Source of the DNA: Leptospira sp. WS92.C1
GTDB lineage: Bacteria; Spirochaetota; Leptospiria; Leptospirales; Leptospiraceae
Direction: 5' to 3'
Length of the DNA: 64,000 nucleotides
Assembly: GCF_040833975.1 (NCBI RefSeq)
Contig: NZ_CP162130.1
Location: forward strand, 1,450,001-1,514,000
In this document: positions 28,489 to 42,931 of the stretch, one piece after another
Position numbering within the stretch: the first letter of the stretch is position 1
How the letters are laid out: each line of letters starts with the position of its first letter
Position numbers and translations under genes: made by a program
The notes under the pieces: model-generated
Databases searched by the model: none
What the model was told of the DNA's origin: nothing
The model's input: only the letters and a program-made list of their open reading frames with translations

Positions 28489-28926
28489 ATGAAAATCTCA
28501 GTCAAAAAACTCAAATCAAACGCAGAACTTCCGGTATTACAAACGATTCATTCGGCCGGTTACGACGTCCATTCCTGTCTGGATCAGAATCTGATTCTGG
28601 AACCTGGCAAAGTGATTCTCGTCCCCACAGGGCTTTCTTTTTCGATTCCTCAAGAATATCATTTTGAAATCAGACCCAGATCCGGATTCTCCACAAAAAA
28701 TCGAATTCTGATTCCGAACTCTCCGGGAACAATCGATAGCGATTATAGAGGTGAACTGATGATTCCTCTGTTCAATCTCGGAGATTCTCCTTTTGTCATA
28801 GAACACGGAATGAGAATCGCTCAGTTGTTGATCCGTAAAACCTGGTATGCGGAATGGGAGATCGTTTCGGAGTTCGAAGATCAGACCGCAAGAGGCGCCG
28901 GCGGTTTCGGGTCGACGGGTGTCTAA
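28489..28926 (+). CDS. dut: Deoxyuridine 5'-triphosphate nucleotidohydrolase (dUTPase)
   Basis: dUTPase hydrolyses dUTP to dUMP and pyrophosphate, keeping uracil out of DNA and feeding dTMP synthesis. All five motifs of the trimeric family are present: SAGYDV (1), RPRSGFS (2), GTIDSDYRGEL (3, with the catalytic Asp), RIAQLLI (4) and RGAGGFGSTG (5). The start at ATG 28489 (MKISVKKLKS) gives about 145 residues, the normal length. Upstream in-frame starts at 28426 and 28471 add sequence not typical of the family. Transcribed alone. Confidence 0.96.
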   Translation: MKISVKKLKSNAELPVLQTIHSAGYDVHSCLDQNLILEPGKVILVPTGLSFSIPQEYHFEIRPRSGFSTKNRILIPNSPGTIDSDYRGELMIPLFNLGDSPFVIEHGMRIAQLLIRKTWYAEWEIVSEFEDQTARGAGGFGSTGV

Positions 28927-29525
28927 CGTTTGATCGGCTCGTATTTTGCGTATAACTCAAGATTCTATGTTTTTGAATTTTGGGTTATACAGAGAAATCA
29001 TGGTAGAATCTTGGATTTTGCCGATATGACACCACGAATTTTATTCCGCTCTCTGGCATTCGTTTCTAAAAAATTCTTTCATCAAATCTAATTTTGAAGA
29101 AGAAACATAGGTTGAATCGATTCGTCTCTTTACATAAAATTTATATTGTTAACTTTCCGCGTTTAAGATCATCGATTTTATTTTCTTATTCAAAATCAAT
29201 TTACCCGTTCTATAATTTACGAAAATCGCAACCACTTTTGTGTTTGCAAATGAGCGGCTGTTTTGTGTGAAATCAAAATGATTTGAAAGGGATTGCGCAC
29301 CGTTTTGGTTTTGACTTTGGATCACTAATTCAAAACACATTCCAAATTCTTCATGAACTTAGACGTAACCAAATAAGAATAAAAAAAGAGAAAACACATT
29401 TCTTACAGAATGAAAGAAATGATTCAATTTTTTCTGCTTGCTCGCCGAATATTTGAAATTAAAATAATTACAGATTCAAATTAGTTCGGTCTAAAGAGCA
29501 AAGATATCGGGAGTTTGCGGAAAAT
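28927..29525. other. 600-bp intergenic region with a pseudoknot-like repeat arrangement
   Basis: No convincing gene. Just after the dut stop, two interleaved inverted repeats occur (28950-29013, listed separately). The remainder to the SDR start is AT-rich without clear signals. Confidence 0.5.
28950..29013 (+). promoter_or_regulatory. Candidate RNA pseudoknot or switching structure after dut
   Basis: GTATAACTC (28950-28958) can pair with GGGTTATAC (28982-28990). CAAGATTCTA (28958-28967) pairs perfectly with TAGAATCTTG (29004-29013). The order 1-2-1'-2' is that of an H-type pseudoknot or of two competing hairpins. The function is unknown. Confidence 0.35.
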
Positions 29526-30320
29526 ATGGATACTGGTCTGAAGGGAAAGGTTGCGCTTGTAACGGGCTCGACTGCGGGAATCGGTTTTGAAATTGCAAGA
29601 CAGCTTTTGAAAGAAGGAGCTGCTGTTTGGATCAATGGAAGAAGTGCCGAGAGAGTCGAGGATTCTCTAAAACTACTCACTAAAGCGGTGCCAAATGCAA
29701 AGGTGCACGGTGTGGCCGCGGACTTTACGAAAAAAGAAGAAGTTGAATTGATTCGATCTAAAATTCAACACGTAGATATTTTGATCAATAACGTGGGAAT
29801 TTTCGAGCCCAAAGACTTTGCGGAGATTCCGGATGAAGATTGGTTTCGATTTTTTGAAGTCAATTTGCTGAGCGGTGTCAGGCTTTCCAGATTCTATCTT
29901 CCGCGGATGCTCGGCCAAAACTGGGGAAGAATTCTTTTTATCTCAAGTGAATCCGGGATTCAGATTCCTGAAGAAATGATCCATTACGGCGTTACCAAAA
30001 GCGCTCAAATCTCTCTTGCTCGAGGACTTGCGGAACTGACAAAGGGGACTAACGTGACCGTGAACTCGGTGTTACCCGGACCGACTCGTTCGGAGGGAGT
30101 GGACGGATTTTTGGAAGATCTTGCAGCCAATAAAAAAGTTTCGACAGAGACGATCGAAAAAGAGTTTTTTCAAACTGCGCGTCCCACTTCTCTTTTGCAA
30201 AGATTTGCGAGTGTGGAAGAGGTCGCAAATATAGTTACGTATTTATCCAGTCCTCTTTCTTCCGGAACAAACGGTGCAGCTCTTCGTGTGGACGGAGGGG
30301 TAGTGAAGTCGGCTTTCTAA
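29526..30320 (+). CDS. Short-chain dehydrogenase/reductase
   Basis: A 264-residue classical SDR, an NAD(P)-dependent oxidoreductase. It has the Rossmann motif TGSTAGIGFEIA near residue 14, the INNVGIF segment (usual NNAG), the catalytic serine in ISSESG, and YGVTK (YxxxK) about residue 155. The C-terminus ends with NGAALRVDGGVV. The closest common relatives are 3-oxoacyl-ACP reductase-like enzymes, but the substrate cannot be told. The stop is 2 nt before the flavin monooxygenase gene, so the two probably act on the same pathway. Confidence 0.9.
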   Translation: MDTGLKGKVALVTGSTAGIGFEIARQLLKEGAAVWINGRSAERVEDSLKLLTKAVPNAKVHGVAADFTKKEEVELIRSKIQHVDILINNVGIFEPKDFAEIPDEDWFRFFEVNLLSGVRLSRFYLPRMLGQNWGRILFISSESGIQIPEEMIHYGVTKSAQISLARGLAELTKGTNVTVNSVLPGPTRSEGVDGFLEDLAANKKVSTETIEKEFFQTARPTSLLQRFASVEEVANIVTYLSSPLSSGTNGAALRVDGGVVKSAF

Positions 30321-30322
30321 AT

Positions 30323-31342
30323 ATGAAGTTAAGCGTTTTAGATCAATCGCCTGTTCGAAGCTGCGGAACTGCAAGACAGGCAATTCAGGAAACCGTGGAA
30401 CTCGCAAAGACAGCGGATCGACTGGGATTTACGCGATTTTGGGTATCAGAACATCATAATATAGCCGGGCTCGCAGGATCCACTCCGGAAGTTTTGATTT
30501 CGCATCTTGCAGGGCAAACGAATCGGATCCGAGTGGGCGCCGGCGGTGTGATGTTACCCAATCACAGTTCTCTCAAGGTTGCAGAGAATTTTAGGATGTT
30601 GGAAACTCTCTTTCCGGGAAGAATCGATTTAGGACTCGGTCGCGCCTCTGGAAGCGATCGTCTTACCGCTTCCATTTTGAATCCGGGAGCGCAGTTTGTA
30701 CGAAACGATTTTGAACAACAGCTCTTGGACTTGCAGTGTTTTCTAACGGATACTGCGGAACCGGATTCGATTCAGACAAAAATAAGAGCGATTCCAGCCG
30801 CAGAGACAGTTCCGGAATTATGGGTTTTGACATCAAGTGGAGAGAGCGGCTTGCTTGCCGCTCATTTCGGACTCGCTCTCTCTTTTGCACATTTTATCAA
30901 TCCTCTCGGCGGGCCGAGTGTTGTGAAGAGTTATAAGGATCGCTTTCGTCCCTCCGAAACTTTGGGATATCCGCAAGCGAGTCTTGGCATTTTTGTTTTG
31001 TGCGCGGAGACTGAAGAAAAAGTAGATGAGTTGAAAGCCGTTATGGATTGGCAATTTCTGAACAGCGGTAAAGGGATCAACGAAGGAATCCTTTCTTTCA
31101 AAGAGGTGACTCGTCGTTTTTATACCGAATCGGAAAAAGCGATCATCGCACAAAATCGGAAAAGAATGGTTTTAGGAACCCCGGACAAAGTGAAAGAGAA
31201 AATTCTAAAACTTTCGGAAGAGCACGAAGTGGATGAAGTCGTAGTGACTACGATCACGTATGATTTTGGGGATAGAATTCGATCGTATGAGTTGTTGGCA
31301 AATGTGTTTGAACTGAGAACGGAAGGAATCGTAAAACAATGA
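30323..31342 (+). CDS. LLM-class (luciferase-like) flavin-dependent oxidoreductase
   Basis: A 339-residue TIM-barrel enzyme of the bacterial luciferase superfamily (MsnO8-type subgroup by motif). It shows KLSVLDQSPV at the N-terminus, RFWVSEHHNIAGLAGS with the conserved EHH (about residue 46), RIRVGAGGVMLPNHSSLKVAE, and RIDLGLGRASGSDR. These bind reduced flavin and oxidise an organic substrate, which is unknown here. It is co-transcribed with the SDR upstream. A short AAACGAA/TTCGTTT hairpin at 31346-31364 overlaps the region after the stop, between convergent genes. Confidence 0.9.
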   Translation: MKLSVLDQSPVRSCGTARQAIQETVELAKTADRLGFTRFWVSEHHNIAGLAGSTPEVLISHLAGQTNRIRVGAGGVMLPNHSSLKVAENFRMLETLFPGRIDLGLGRASGSDRLTASILNPGAQFVRNDFEQQLLDLQCFLTDTAEPDSIQTKIRAIPAAETVPELWVLTSSGESGLLAAHFGLALSFAHFINPLGGPSVVKSYKDRFRPSETLGYPQASLGIFVLCAETEEKVDELKAVMDWQFLNSGKGINEGILSFKEVTRRFYTESEKAIIAQNRKRMVLGTPDKVKEKILKLSEEHEVDEVVVTTITYDFGDRIRSYELLANVFELRTEGIVKQ

Positions 31343-31393
31343 TCAAAACGAATTTGTTTCGTTTGTGAATTGAACGCTCCGATGTTTCGATCT

Positions 31394-31942
31394 TTATATG
31401 GGAGACGAATTTAATTTTTCAAAATTGAAAAACGATTTTACTCGTCGAATATCGATTGGTTTGTCCGGATTCCGTTCTAAAAAATATTCCAATTGCCACT
31501 CCTGAGTTCTTTGCGCTTGTTTATTTGTAGGAATATCCCAAGACGGATAAATTCGAAATCCTCGTTTCCCTTCCTTTTTTCCGGATAGAATTCCCCTTTG
31601 ATACAAAACGTTTTTAGGAAATACGAAATACCCGCAACGGTTTCTATCGTTTGCACAGATGATAAAGTAATCTACGTTGTCCCGAACGTCAAAAGGTTGA
31701 ATGATTCCATTTTTGTTTCGTTTCCATAAAGTGACAAATTGACCAATTTTGGTGGGGGTGATTTTGGAAATCCGAAATGTTATCTTTAAAGTTTTAATTT
31801 CAAAATTACAAGCACCGTATTCTAAACTTTCCTCTTCCATTTTGAGGTTGACGAGTTGAATTTCACAAGGATCAAAAACGTTTTTTTTAATATTCTTTAG
31901 AATTTCAGAAAGTGTCGAATGATCGTAATTTTTTTTTGTCAC
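31394..31942 (-). CDS. MepB-family protein
   Basis: A 182-residue protein matching the MepB family, named after a Staphylococcus aureus gene in the mepRAB operon and of unknown biochemical role. Recognisable parts are ACNFEIKTLKITFRISKITPTKIGQFVTLWKR (with the conserved TPTKxGQFV), a YFIICA segment, GYFVFPKNVLYQRGI, and the C-terminal GFRIYPSWDIP and QRTQEWQLEYF. No signal peptide is seen. It is a single gene, not beside a MepA transporter or MepR regulator here. Confidence 0.85.
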   Translation of the reverse strand: MTKKNYDHSTLSEILKNIKKNVFDPCEIQLVNLKMEEESLEYGACNFEIKTLKITFRISKITPTKIGQFVTLWKRNKNGIIQPFDVRDNVDYFIICANDRNRCGYFVFPKNVLYQRGILSGKKEGKRGFRIYPSWDIPTNKQAQRTQEWQLEYFLERNPDKPIDIRRVKSFFNFEKLNSSPI

Positions 31943-32000
31943 CGATTCGCTTCTATTTTGATCGCAATCCGAAGTAAAACATACGGTTTAAACTTTCAGA

Positions 32001-32591
32001 TTATGGGATATTGATTTGTTTTTTTATGCCAGCTTTGATCACTTCTATGATTTTTTCACCCGGATCAATGGATAGAATCGAATCATATTCGATTTCAACG
32101 ATTGTTTTTCCTTTTTGGTCGATTACTCCGTAATTTCCACCTTGTATCTCGGAATGTTCTCCGGTTTTTATCGAAGTACATCCGTTACAAACGATGGAAA
32201 ATCCGTTTTCAAAAGGATAGGCAAAATCATACTTCGCTTCGATGATTTTTTTACACGCAGAATCATGAAATCCGATTTTGCCGTTTTCTGCGTATCGAGA
32301 CATTCCATCGGAAGGGATGTCCGGACCATTATCAAATGCAAAAGAATTCAATAAATTTTTGTTATCGGAATCGATACAAATCCAACCTTCTTTTCCAAAG
32401 GCGAATGCTACCCCCTTTTCGTTAAAATCGTTCACAACCTCATACTGAGGGGTGATGATGATTTTCCCTTTTGTATCCTTGAATCCGTAAAAACCGTTTT
32501 CTTCAAAGGAAACCAAGGACGGTTTTTTACAATCCAACTGAGAAATGGAAATTAGGATTAAGAATGCGACACGTCTTAAAAAGTGAGTCAT
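32001..32591 (-). CDS. WG-repeat lipoprotein
   Basis: The start is set at ATG 32591 because AGGAG lies 8 nt upstream and the product then begins with a signal peptide (MTHFLRRVAFLILISI) ending in QLDC, a spirochaete-type lipobox. About 196 residues. The mature part has WG-like repeats: GFYGFKDTKGKIIITPQYEVVNDF, GVAFAFGKEGWICIDSDNK, and NYGVIDQKGKTIVEIEYDSI. WG repeats form beta-rich extracellular or envelope modules of unknown binding role. The gene is solitary, upstream of the 55-bp array on the opposite strand. Confidence 0.82.
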   Translation of the reverse strand: MTHFLRRVAFLILISISQLDCKKPSLVSFEENGFYGFKDTKGKIIITPQYEVVNDFNEKGVAFAFGKEGWICIDSDNKNLLNSFAFDNGPDIPSDGMSRYAENGKIGFHDSACKKIIEAKYDFAYPFENGFSIVCNGCTSIKTGEHSEIQGGNYGVIDQKGKTIVEIEYDSILSIDPGEKIIEVIKAGIKKQINIP

Positions 32592-32785
32592 GAAATCTCT
32601 CCTGAATCGATCCATATTTTCAAATCCAATGAGATGCGATTGGATCTTAAGTTGCAATCACAATGTCGTTTTCTTCCGACATGCGAATTCAGTAGTGTTC
32701 GGGTGGGGACGTCACCTGCATTTCGAAACGTGAGTCTTTTCAGTTTCTTCGCGGGTCCTTGAGTAAACTATGATTTCTCCGAAAA

Positions 32786-33543
32786 TGTAGGAACTCATAC
32801 AAAAATCGGAAAACTACAGCGGAATTCGAATTTTCTCAAATGTAGGAACTCATACAAAAATCGGAAAACTACAGCGGAATTCGAATTTTCTCAAATGTAG
32901 GAACTCATACAAAAATCGGAAAACTACAGCGGAATTTGAATTTTCTCAAATGTAGGAACTCATACAAAAATCGGAAAACTACAGCGGAATTTGAATTTTC
33001 TCAAATGTAGGAACTCATACAAAAATCGGAAAACTACAGTGGAATTCGAATTTTCTCAAATGTAGGAATTCATACAAAAATCGGAAAACTACAGCGGAAT
33101 TCGAATTTTCTCAAATGTAGGAACTCATACAAAAATCGGAAAACTACAGCGGAATTTGAATTTTCTCAAAAGTAGGAACTCATACAAAAATCGGAAAACT
33201 ACAGAGGAATTTGAATTTTCTCAAATGTAGGAACTCATACAAAAATCGGAAAACTACAGCGGAATTTGAATTTTCTCAAATGTAGAAACTCATACAAAAA
33301 TCGGAAAACTACAGTGGAATTTGAATTTTCTCAAAAGTAGGAACTCATACAAAAATCGGAAAACTACAGTGGAATTCGAATTTTCTCAAATGTAGGAACT
33401 CATACAAAAATCGGAAAACTACAGTGGAATTCGAATTTTCTCAAATGTAGGAACTCATACAAAAATCGGAAAACTACAGTGGAATTCGAATTTTCTCAAA
33501 TGTAGGAACTCATACAAAAATCGGAAAACTACAGCGGAATTTG
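32786..33543. repeat. Tandem array of 14 units of a 55-bp repeat
   Basis: Units start every 55 bp from 32786 to 33501 (the last one is partial), beginning TGTAGGAACTCATACAAAAA, then TCGGAAAACTACAGCGGAATT and a TTTTCTCAAA end. Each unit contains the inverted ends TGTAG and CTACA about 33 bp apart. Variation is limited to a few positions (C/T after CAG or GAATT, T/A before GTAGG). There are no unique spacers and no coding potential. The array ends 76 bp before the ftsK ATG. Confidence 0.95.
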
Positions 33544-33618
33544 TGCTCGATCCTTCTCTTACCAAAAAATCAAATTCTGTCTCTTTTCTTTTTCCGGCCC
33601 CTTTCCGATACAAATAGC

Positions 33619-36384
<2,766 letters not shown>

Positions 36385-36539
36385 GGTTTTAGTAATTAGA
36401 ACTTAGCCAAACGCTTTTGCAATTACGGAGTGAGATTGAATTTCTTTTCTCCGGGAAATCGTTTTGTGAAAATCCTGGAACCTGTTTTTTGATAGACGAA
36501 GGTCTTTCGTTTTGAATTTGCTTTTTGTTTTGTAATGGG

Positions 36540-37079
36540 TTAATGATGAAACCAATTTCGATAATCTAAAACATAAAATGTGTCTCTTGGATCGCATTTT
36601 AGTTCTCTGGTGATTCTGTTGTTTAGGAGATCGAGGTGGAGGATATATCTGTAATCCCGATGAAATGTAGGAGCTCCTTCGTTCATCGTATGCACGATAG
36701 AATTTCCGAGCTCGACCTCTTCCAGATACAGAAGATAATTGAAAAGAAAGCAGCGAGAAACCCCATGGGCTTGGGCTAAGGCGCCTAATAAGACCCAACT
36801 TCCCATACCAATTCGAGCATTGATTTTCCTCATTTTCCTCTCACCTGGGCTCCGCTGATACAAAATCGTTTCCGCTTTGTCTCCCAATCGCCTTGTTGAA
36901 GTTAAAAACTTTCCGTATCGTTTTAAAAGATTTGGAATTCTTTTAGGAAGAGTCTTTTTCTCTTTTTCCGAATACCGAAGTAGGGTGTGTTCCGAAATAA
37001 GTAAGGTAACCACGGTTGTTTTGTTTCCCTGCAGGCGGGATTGAATGGTCTGATTTTCATTGAGCAACAATATTCCCAT
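36540..37079 (-). CDS. DUF1564 family protein
   Basis: This matches the DUF1564 family, which as far as I know is specific to Leptospira and often present in several copies, function unknown. With the start at ATG 37079 ([10 protein letters not shown]) it has about 179 residues, close to the family norm; the frame is open back to 37277. Typical parts are the N-terminal [35 protein letters not shown] stretch, TLYQ-like ILYQRSPGE, and [29 protein letters not shown] (conserved GVSRCFLF). It lies between ftsK and the lolA-like gene on the opposite strand, so it may be an insertion into that block. Confidence 0.8.
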   Translation of the reverse strand: MGILLLNENQTIQSRLQGNKTTVVTLLISEHTLLRYSEKEKKTLPKRIPNLLKRYGKFLTSTRRLGDKAETILYQRSPGERKMRKINARIGMGSWVLLGALAQAHGVSRCFLFNYLLYLEEVELGNSIVHTMNEGAPTFHRDYRYILHLDLLNNRITRELKCDPRDTFYVLDYRNWFHH

Positions 37080-38360
<1,281 letters not shown>

Positions 38361-38384
38361 AACAGTCCGAGAAGGAGCGAAACT

Positions 38385-39494
<1,110 letters not shown>

Positions 39495-39500
39495 AATTTC

Positions 39501-40820
39501 TTGGAAAAGAAATTCTACATCACCACCTTAGGATGTCCGAAAAACACCGCGGACTCCATGAGCATGCATCATTCTCTTCTGGAAGAGGGATTTGTTCCCG
39601 CTATCGTTCCGGAAGAATCTGATTTTCATTTTATCAATACCTGCACCTTCATTCAGTCGGCAACCGAGGAAACGATTCAGACCATTCTTTCCGCGGCGCA
39701 GGTAAAAAAGCAAAATCACCAAAAACTCGTAGTAGTGGGTTGTTTTGCGGAACGTTATCCGGACAATATCAGCGCCGAAATTCCGGAAGTGGATCTGTTT
39801 TTCGGAACAGGAAAGTATTCTCAGGCAGGACAGATTCTTAGAGATACGTTTCCGGATCTTTCTCCTCCCAAATTAGAATTCAACGAAGACATTTTGGAAA
39901 GACTCAAACTTTCCGTCGGAATCGAAAATTATTCCAAACCCTATGCCTATGTAAAAGTTTCGGACGGTTGTAACCGAGGTTGTTCTTTTTGCATCATTCC
40001 TTCCTTTCGCGGAAAGTTTAGAGAATCTCCGATCGAAGATATTCTTCGCGACACGGATCGTGCGATTCGCGCCGGAGCCAAAGAGATCTGTTTGGTCTCT
40101 CAAGACACCGTTTATTACGGAAGAGATTCCGAAGTCCTTCTCGATATGGTGCGCAAGGTTTCCGAAATCGATTCTCTCAAGATTCTCAGATTGTTGTATC
40201 TATATCCGGATAAAAAAACGGAGAAACTGATCCGATTGATGGGAGAAACTCCGAAAATCGCTCCGTATCTCGAATCTCCTTTGCAACACGTCTCTTCCAA
40301 AATTCTCAAAGCGATGAACCGCGCGGGTGACAGTTCCACGTTTAAGGATCTGTTTTCTCTTGCAAGAGAAGTCAAACCCGGTTTGGAAATCCGCACTTCG
40401 TTTATCATCGGATATCCGGGCGAAGACGCGGATGACGTGGATCAGGTCCTGAAATTTATCGAAGAGACAAGACCCGAGAAAGTGAATTTATTTTCCTATT
40501 CTCCTCAGGAAGGAACGAAAGGCGCCGAGTTCAAACAAACGGTTTCCGAAAAAGAAAAATCCATGCGAATCAATATGATCCGAGATGCACACCTTTCTAT
40601 CTTGGAAGAAATTCACCAGAGCAGAATCGGAAAAACCTACGACGCAATCGTGGACAATATCGAAGACGGACAAGCCGTGGTTCGCAGACTCCAAGACGCT
40701 CCTGAAATGGACGAGGTCGTTTATGTGGACGATGCTTCTTTAATCCCGGGAACCATCGGAAAGGTGAAGATCGATTCTTTTTACGAGTATGATATGAACG
40801 GAACCTGGGTTTCCCAATGA
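39501..40820 (+). CDS. rimO: Ribosomal protein S12 methylthiotransferase RimO
   Basis: RimO is a radical-SAM enzyme with two iron-sulfur clusters that adds a methylthio group to an Asp of S12. The 439 residues contain the N-terminal UPF0004 domain with three cysteines (TLGCPKNTADS, INTCTFI, VVGCFAERYP), the radical-SAM motif CNRGCSFC (about residue 157) and a C-terminal TRAM domain. The LGCPKN start distinguishes it from MiaB. The start is TTG 39501. The last 4 nt overlap pgsA. Confidence 0.95.
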   Translation: MEKKFYITTLGCPKNTADSMSMHHSLLEEGFVPAIVPEESDFHFINTCTFIQSATEETIQTILSAAQVKKQNHQKLVVVGCFAERYPDNISAEIPEVDLFFGTGKYSQAGQILRDTFPDLSPPKLEFNEDILERLKLSVGIENYSKPYAYVKVSDGCNRGCSFCIIPSFRGKFRESPIEDILRDTDRAIRAGAKEICLVSQDTVYYGRDSEVLLDMVRKVSEIDSLKILRLLYLYPDKKTEKLIRLMGETPKIAPYLESPLQHVSSKILKAMNRAGDSSTFKDLFSLAREVKPGLEIRTSFIIGYPGEDADDVDQVLKFIEETRPEKVNLFSYSPQEGTKGAEFKQTVSEKEKSMRINMIRDAHLSILEEIHQSRIGKTYDAIVDNIEDGQAVVRRLQDAPEMDEVVYVDDASLIPGTIGKVKIDSFYEYDMNGTWVSQ

Positions 40821-41563
40821 ACAAAGTTATTTTTAATATTCCTAATATTCTTACGATGCTTCGCGTCGCAGCGGTTCCTTTTTTCGTGTGGTTTCTCTTT
40901 CAAAAAGAATGGGAATATCATATCGCCGCCCTGCTTCTTTTTATGGTGGCATCCCTTACCGATCTGATCGACGGTTATCTCGCTCGTAAATGGAATCAGG
41001 AAACCGAGTTCGGTAAATTTTTGGATCCTCTCGCGGACAAGATCATCGTAACCGGTTGTTTTATCACATTTATCTTTTTGCAGGAACAGATTGAATTTTG
41101 GATGGTTTGTTTGATCATCGGAAGAGATATGCTCATCACTTCTCTTCGTTATCTCGCGATTCGTCAGGGACAGTCGATCCGGACTTCGATGCTCGGAAAA
41201 GTAAAGACCGTTTTTCAGATGGGTGCGATCATTCTCATTTTGATCTTTTTCATTCTTGTATCGAGTAAAAAAAGAATTCTAATCAACGAGGCCTATGCAG
41301 CCGGAAAAGCGAGCGGTCTTACCGCGTTTGAAATCGCAACCGGCAACGCGATTTACTTTTTTCAAAACTTGAATCAGAATACGACCTTGGGAGATATTAT
41401 TTTCAGTTTGGGAGCCTTTGTCCCGTATTGGGGAATGCTCATCACAACCGCAATCACTGTGATTTCCGGGCTTCGTTATATGGTTACCAACAGCAAAGTT
41501 CTAACCCCTTCCAATATCAAGAGGATGTTTCGTAAAGATGGAACCAAGAGCAGCAATTCTTAA
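40817..41563 (+). CDS. pgsA: CDP-diacylglycerol--glycerol-3-phosphate 3-phosphatidyltransferase
   Basis: PgsA commits CDP-diacylglycerol to phosphatidylglycerol synthesis in the inner membrane. The CDP-alcohol phosphotransferase motif is complete: DLIDGYLARKWNQETEFGKFLDPLADK, with the spaced Asp residues (about 50-75). Four or more hydrophobic helices surround it. At 248 residues it is longer than the common 180-200, because of an extra loop (SKKRILINEAYAAGKASG) and an additional helix before the last ones. It overlaps rimO by 4 nt and trpD by 26 nt. Confidence 0.93.
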   Translation: MNKVIFNIPNILTMLRVAAVPFFVWFLFQKEWEYHIAALLLFMVASLTDLIDGYLARKWNQETEFGKFLDPLADKIIVTGCFITFIFLQEQIEFWMVCLIIGRDMLITSLRYLAIRQGQSIRTSMLGKVKTVFQMGAIILILIFFILVSSKKRILINEAYAAGKASGLTAFEIATGNAIYFFQNLNQNTTLGDIIFSLGAFVPYWGMLITTAITVISGLRYMVTNSKVLTPSNIKRMFRKDGTKSSNS

Positions 41564-42548
41564 ACTGATCGACCGCAAACATCTCAGTGCGGAAGAAGCA
41601 GAATCCTTTTTAAATCAGGTAATGAAAGGGGAAGTTTCCGAAATTCTCCTTTCCTCCTTTTTAACAGCGATGAAGGCCAACGGAGAATCCGCGGACGAGG
41701 TTTTGGGTTGCACTTTGGCTCTTCGTAAAAACGCGCTTCGCCCAAAGACTGTATTCCCCTTTGATCTTTTGGATACTTGTGGGACCGGAGGGGACGGACA
41801 GGGGACGATCAATATCAGCACTCTTTCCGCGATCACTCTCGCTTCTCTGGGAGTCAAGGTTGCCAAACACGGAAACAGGTCCGTGTCCTCTCATACCGGT
41901 TCGAGCGATATTCTTACCAGACTGGGTTATAAAATCGAGAAAACTCAGGAAGAAGTGGAAGCTCATCTCATCTCCCAAGGTTTTACATTCTTATTTGCTC
42001 CGATGTGGCATCCATCGATGAAATACGCGGGACCGGTTCGAAAAGAATTGGGATACAGAACCGTATTTAACATGATCGGTCCTCTTTCCAATCCGTTTGC
42101 TCCCCAGTTTCAGATCATCGGGGTGTACGAACCGGAATTGATGGAACTTTTTATCAAGGTATTGCAGGCGCTTGGTCTGAAGAGAGCTCTTGTTTGTCAT
42201 TCTCGGGACGGTTTGGATGAATTTTCGGTTTTTTCGATTACTGATTATTCCCTTTTGGAAAATGGGGTGATCAGCCGTCATTCCTTTGATCCCGCCTTTT
42301 TAAAAATGCCGACACTTAAAAAGGAAGAAGTATATGCTTCTTCTTCCGATCAAGCGGAGGCGCTTGCGAGACGGGTTTTGCAAGGCGAAGAGATCGCAGG
42401 TTCACACGCGGTTGCGATCAACGCGGGAGCGGGACTTTTTGTGATGGGAAAGGCCGCAAGTATAGAAGAAGGAACGAAAATCGCTTTGGAATCGATTCTT
42501 TCCGGAAAAACAAAGAAGTATTTCCAAGATTTAATTTCCAAACAGTAA
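41538..42548 (+). CDS. trpD: Anthranilate phosphoribosyltransferase
   Basis: TrpD transfers phosphoribose from PRPP to anthranilate in tryptophan synthesis. The 336 residues show the family signatures LLDTCGTGGDGQGTINIST (PRPP-binding GTGGD), KHGNRSVSSHTGSSDIL, and FAPMWHPSMKYAGPVRKELGYRTVFN. Length is normal. It is separated from other trp genes here and instead overlaps pgsA by 26 nt, so it is probably translated with the envelope genes. Confidence 0.96.
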   Translation: MEPRAAILKLIDRKHLSAEEAESFLNQVMKGEVSEILLSSFLTAMKANGESADEVLGCTLALRKNALRPKTVFPFDLLDTCGTGGDGQGTINISTLSAITLASLGVKVAKHGNRSVSSHTGSSDILTRLGYKIEKTQEEVEAHLISQGFTFLFAPMWHPSMKYAGPVRKELGYRTVFNMIGPLSNPFAPQFQIIGVYEPELMELFIKVLQALGLKRALVCHSRDGLDEFSVFSITDYSLLENGVISRHSFDPAFLKMPTLKKEEVYASSSDQAEALARRVLQGEEIAGSHAVAINAGAGLFVMGKAASIEEGTKIALESILSGKTKKYFQDLISKQ

Positions 42549-42601
42549 ACGGGAAAAATACTGGTTAGAATCCTCTATTATATCTATACATGGAATAACA
42601 A

Positions 42602-42931
42602 ATGACCCTGAATTCGATCTTTATACTTCAACTGGCTCAAGCCGCGGGTGACGGAGATAAATCTCCTTTTAACACTCTTCTTTTGATTCCGATCATGCTC
42701 GTAATCATGTATTTTCTCGTCATTCGCCCTCAAAGAAGTGAAGAGAAAAAACGCAAAGAGATGATCGGTAGTTTGAAAAAAGGCGACGAGGTAATTACTT
42801 CTTCCGGAATTCACGGAAAGGTAGTGGAAATCAAAGAAAACAACGAAGTTGTGGTACTCAATATCGCAAAAGATACAAATGTGTCTTTTACCGCGAGCAC
42901 GGTTGTTAAAAAGAAACAAGCAGACAAATGA
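42602..42931 (+). CDS. yajC: Preprotein translocase accessory subunit YajC
   Basis: YajC is a small membrane partner of SecDF. The 109 residues have a membrane helix (TLLLIPIMLVIMYFLVI, about 23-39) followed by the conserved RPQRSEEKKRKEMIGSLKKGDEVITSSGIHGKV segment and a basic end. Its stop overlaps the next gene by 4 nt. It stands directly upstream of the secD/secF pair, with one extra gene between. Confidence 0.93.
   Translation: MTLNSIFILQLAQAAGDGDKSPFNTLLLIPIMLVIMYFLVIRPQRSEEKKRKEMIGSLKKGDEVITSSGIHGKVVEIKENNEVVVLNIAKDTNVSFTASTVVKKKQADK

Noticed and set aside
29149..29340. 63-codon minus-strand frame between dut and the SDR gene
   Set aside because: AT-rich sequence without start signal or domain; most likely random.
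32786..33543. Possible CRISPR array
   Set aside because: The 55-bp units are contiguous and the whole unit is repeated; there are no unique spacers and no cas genes in the window.
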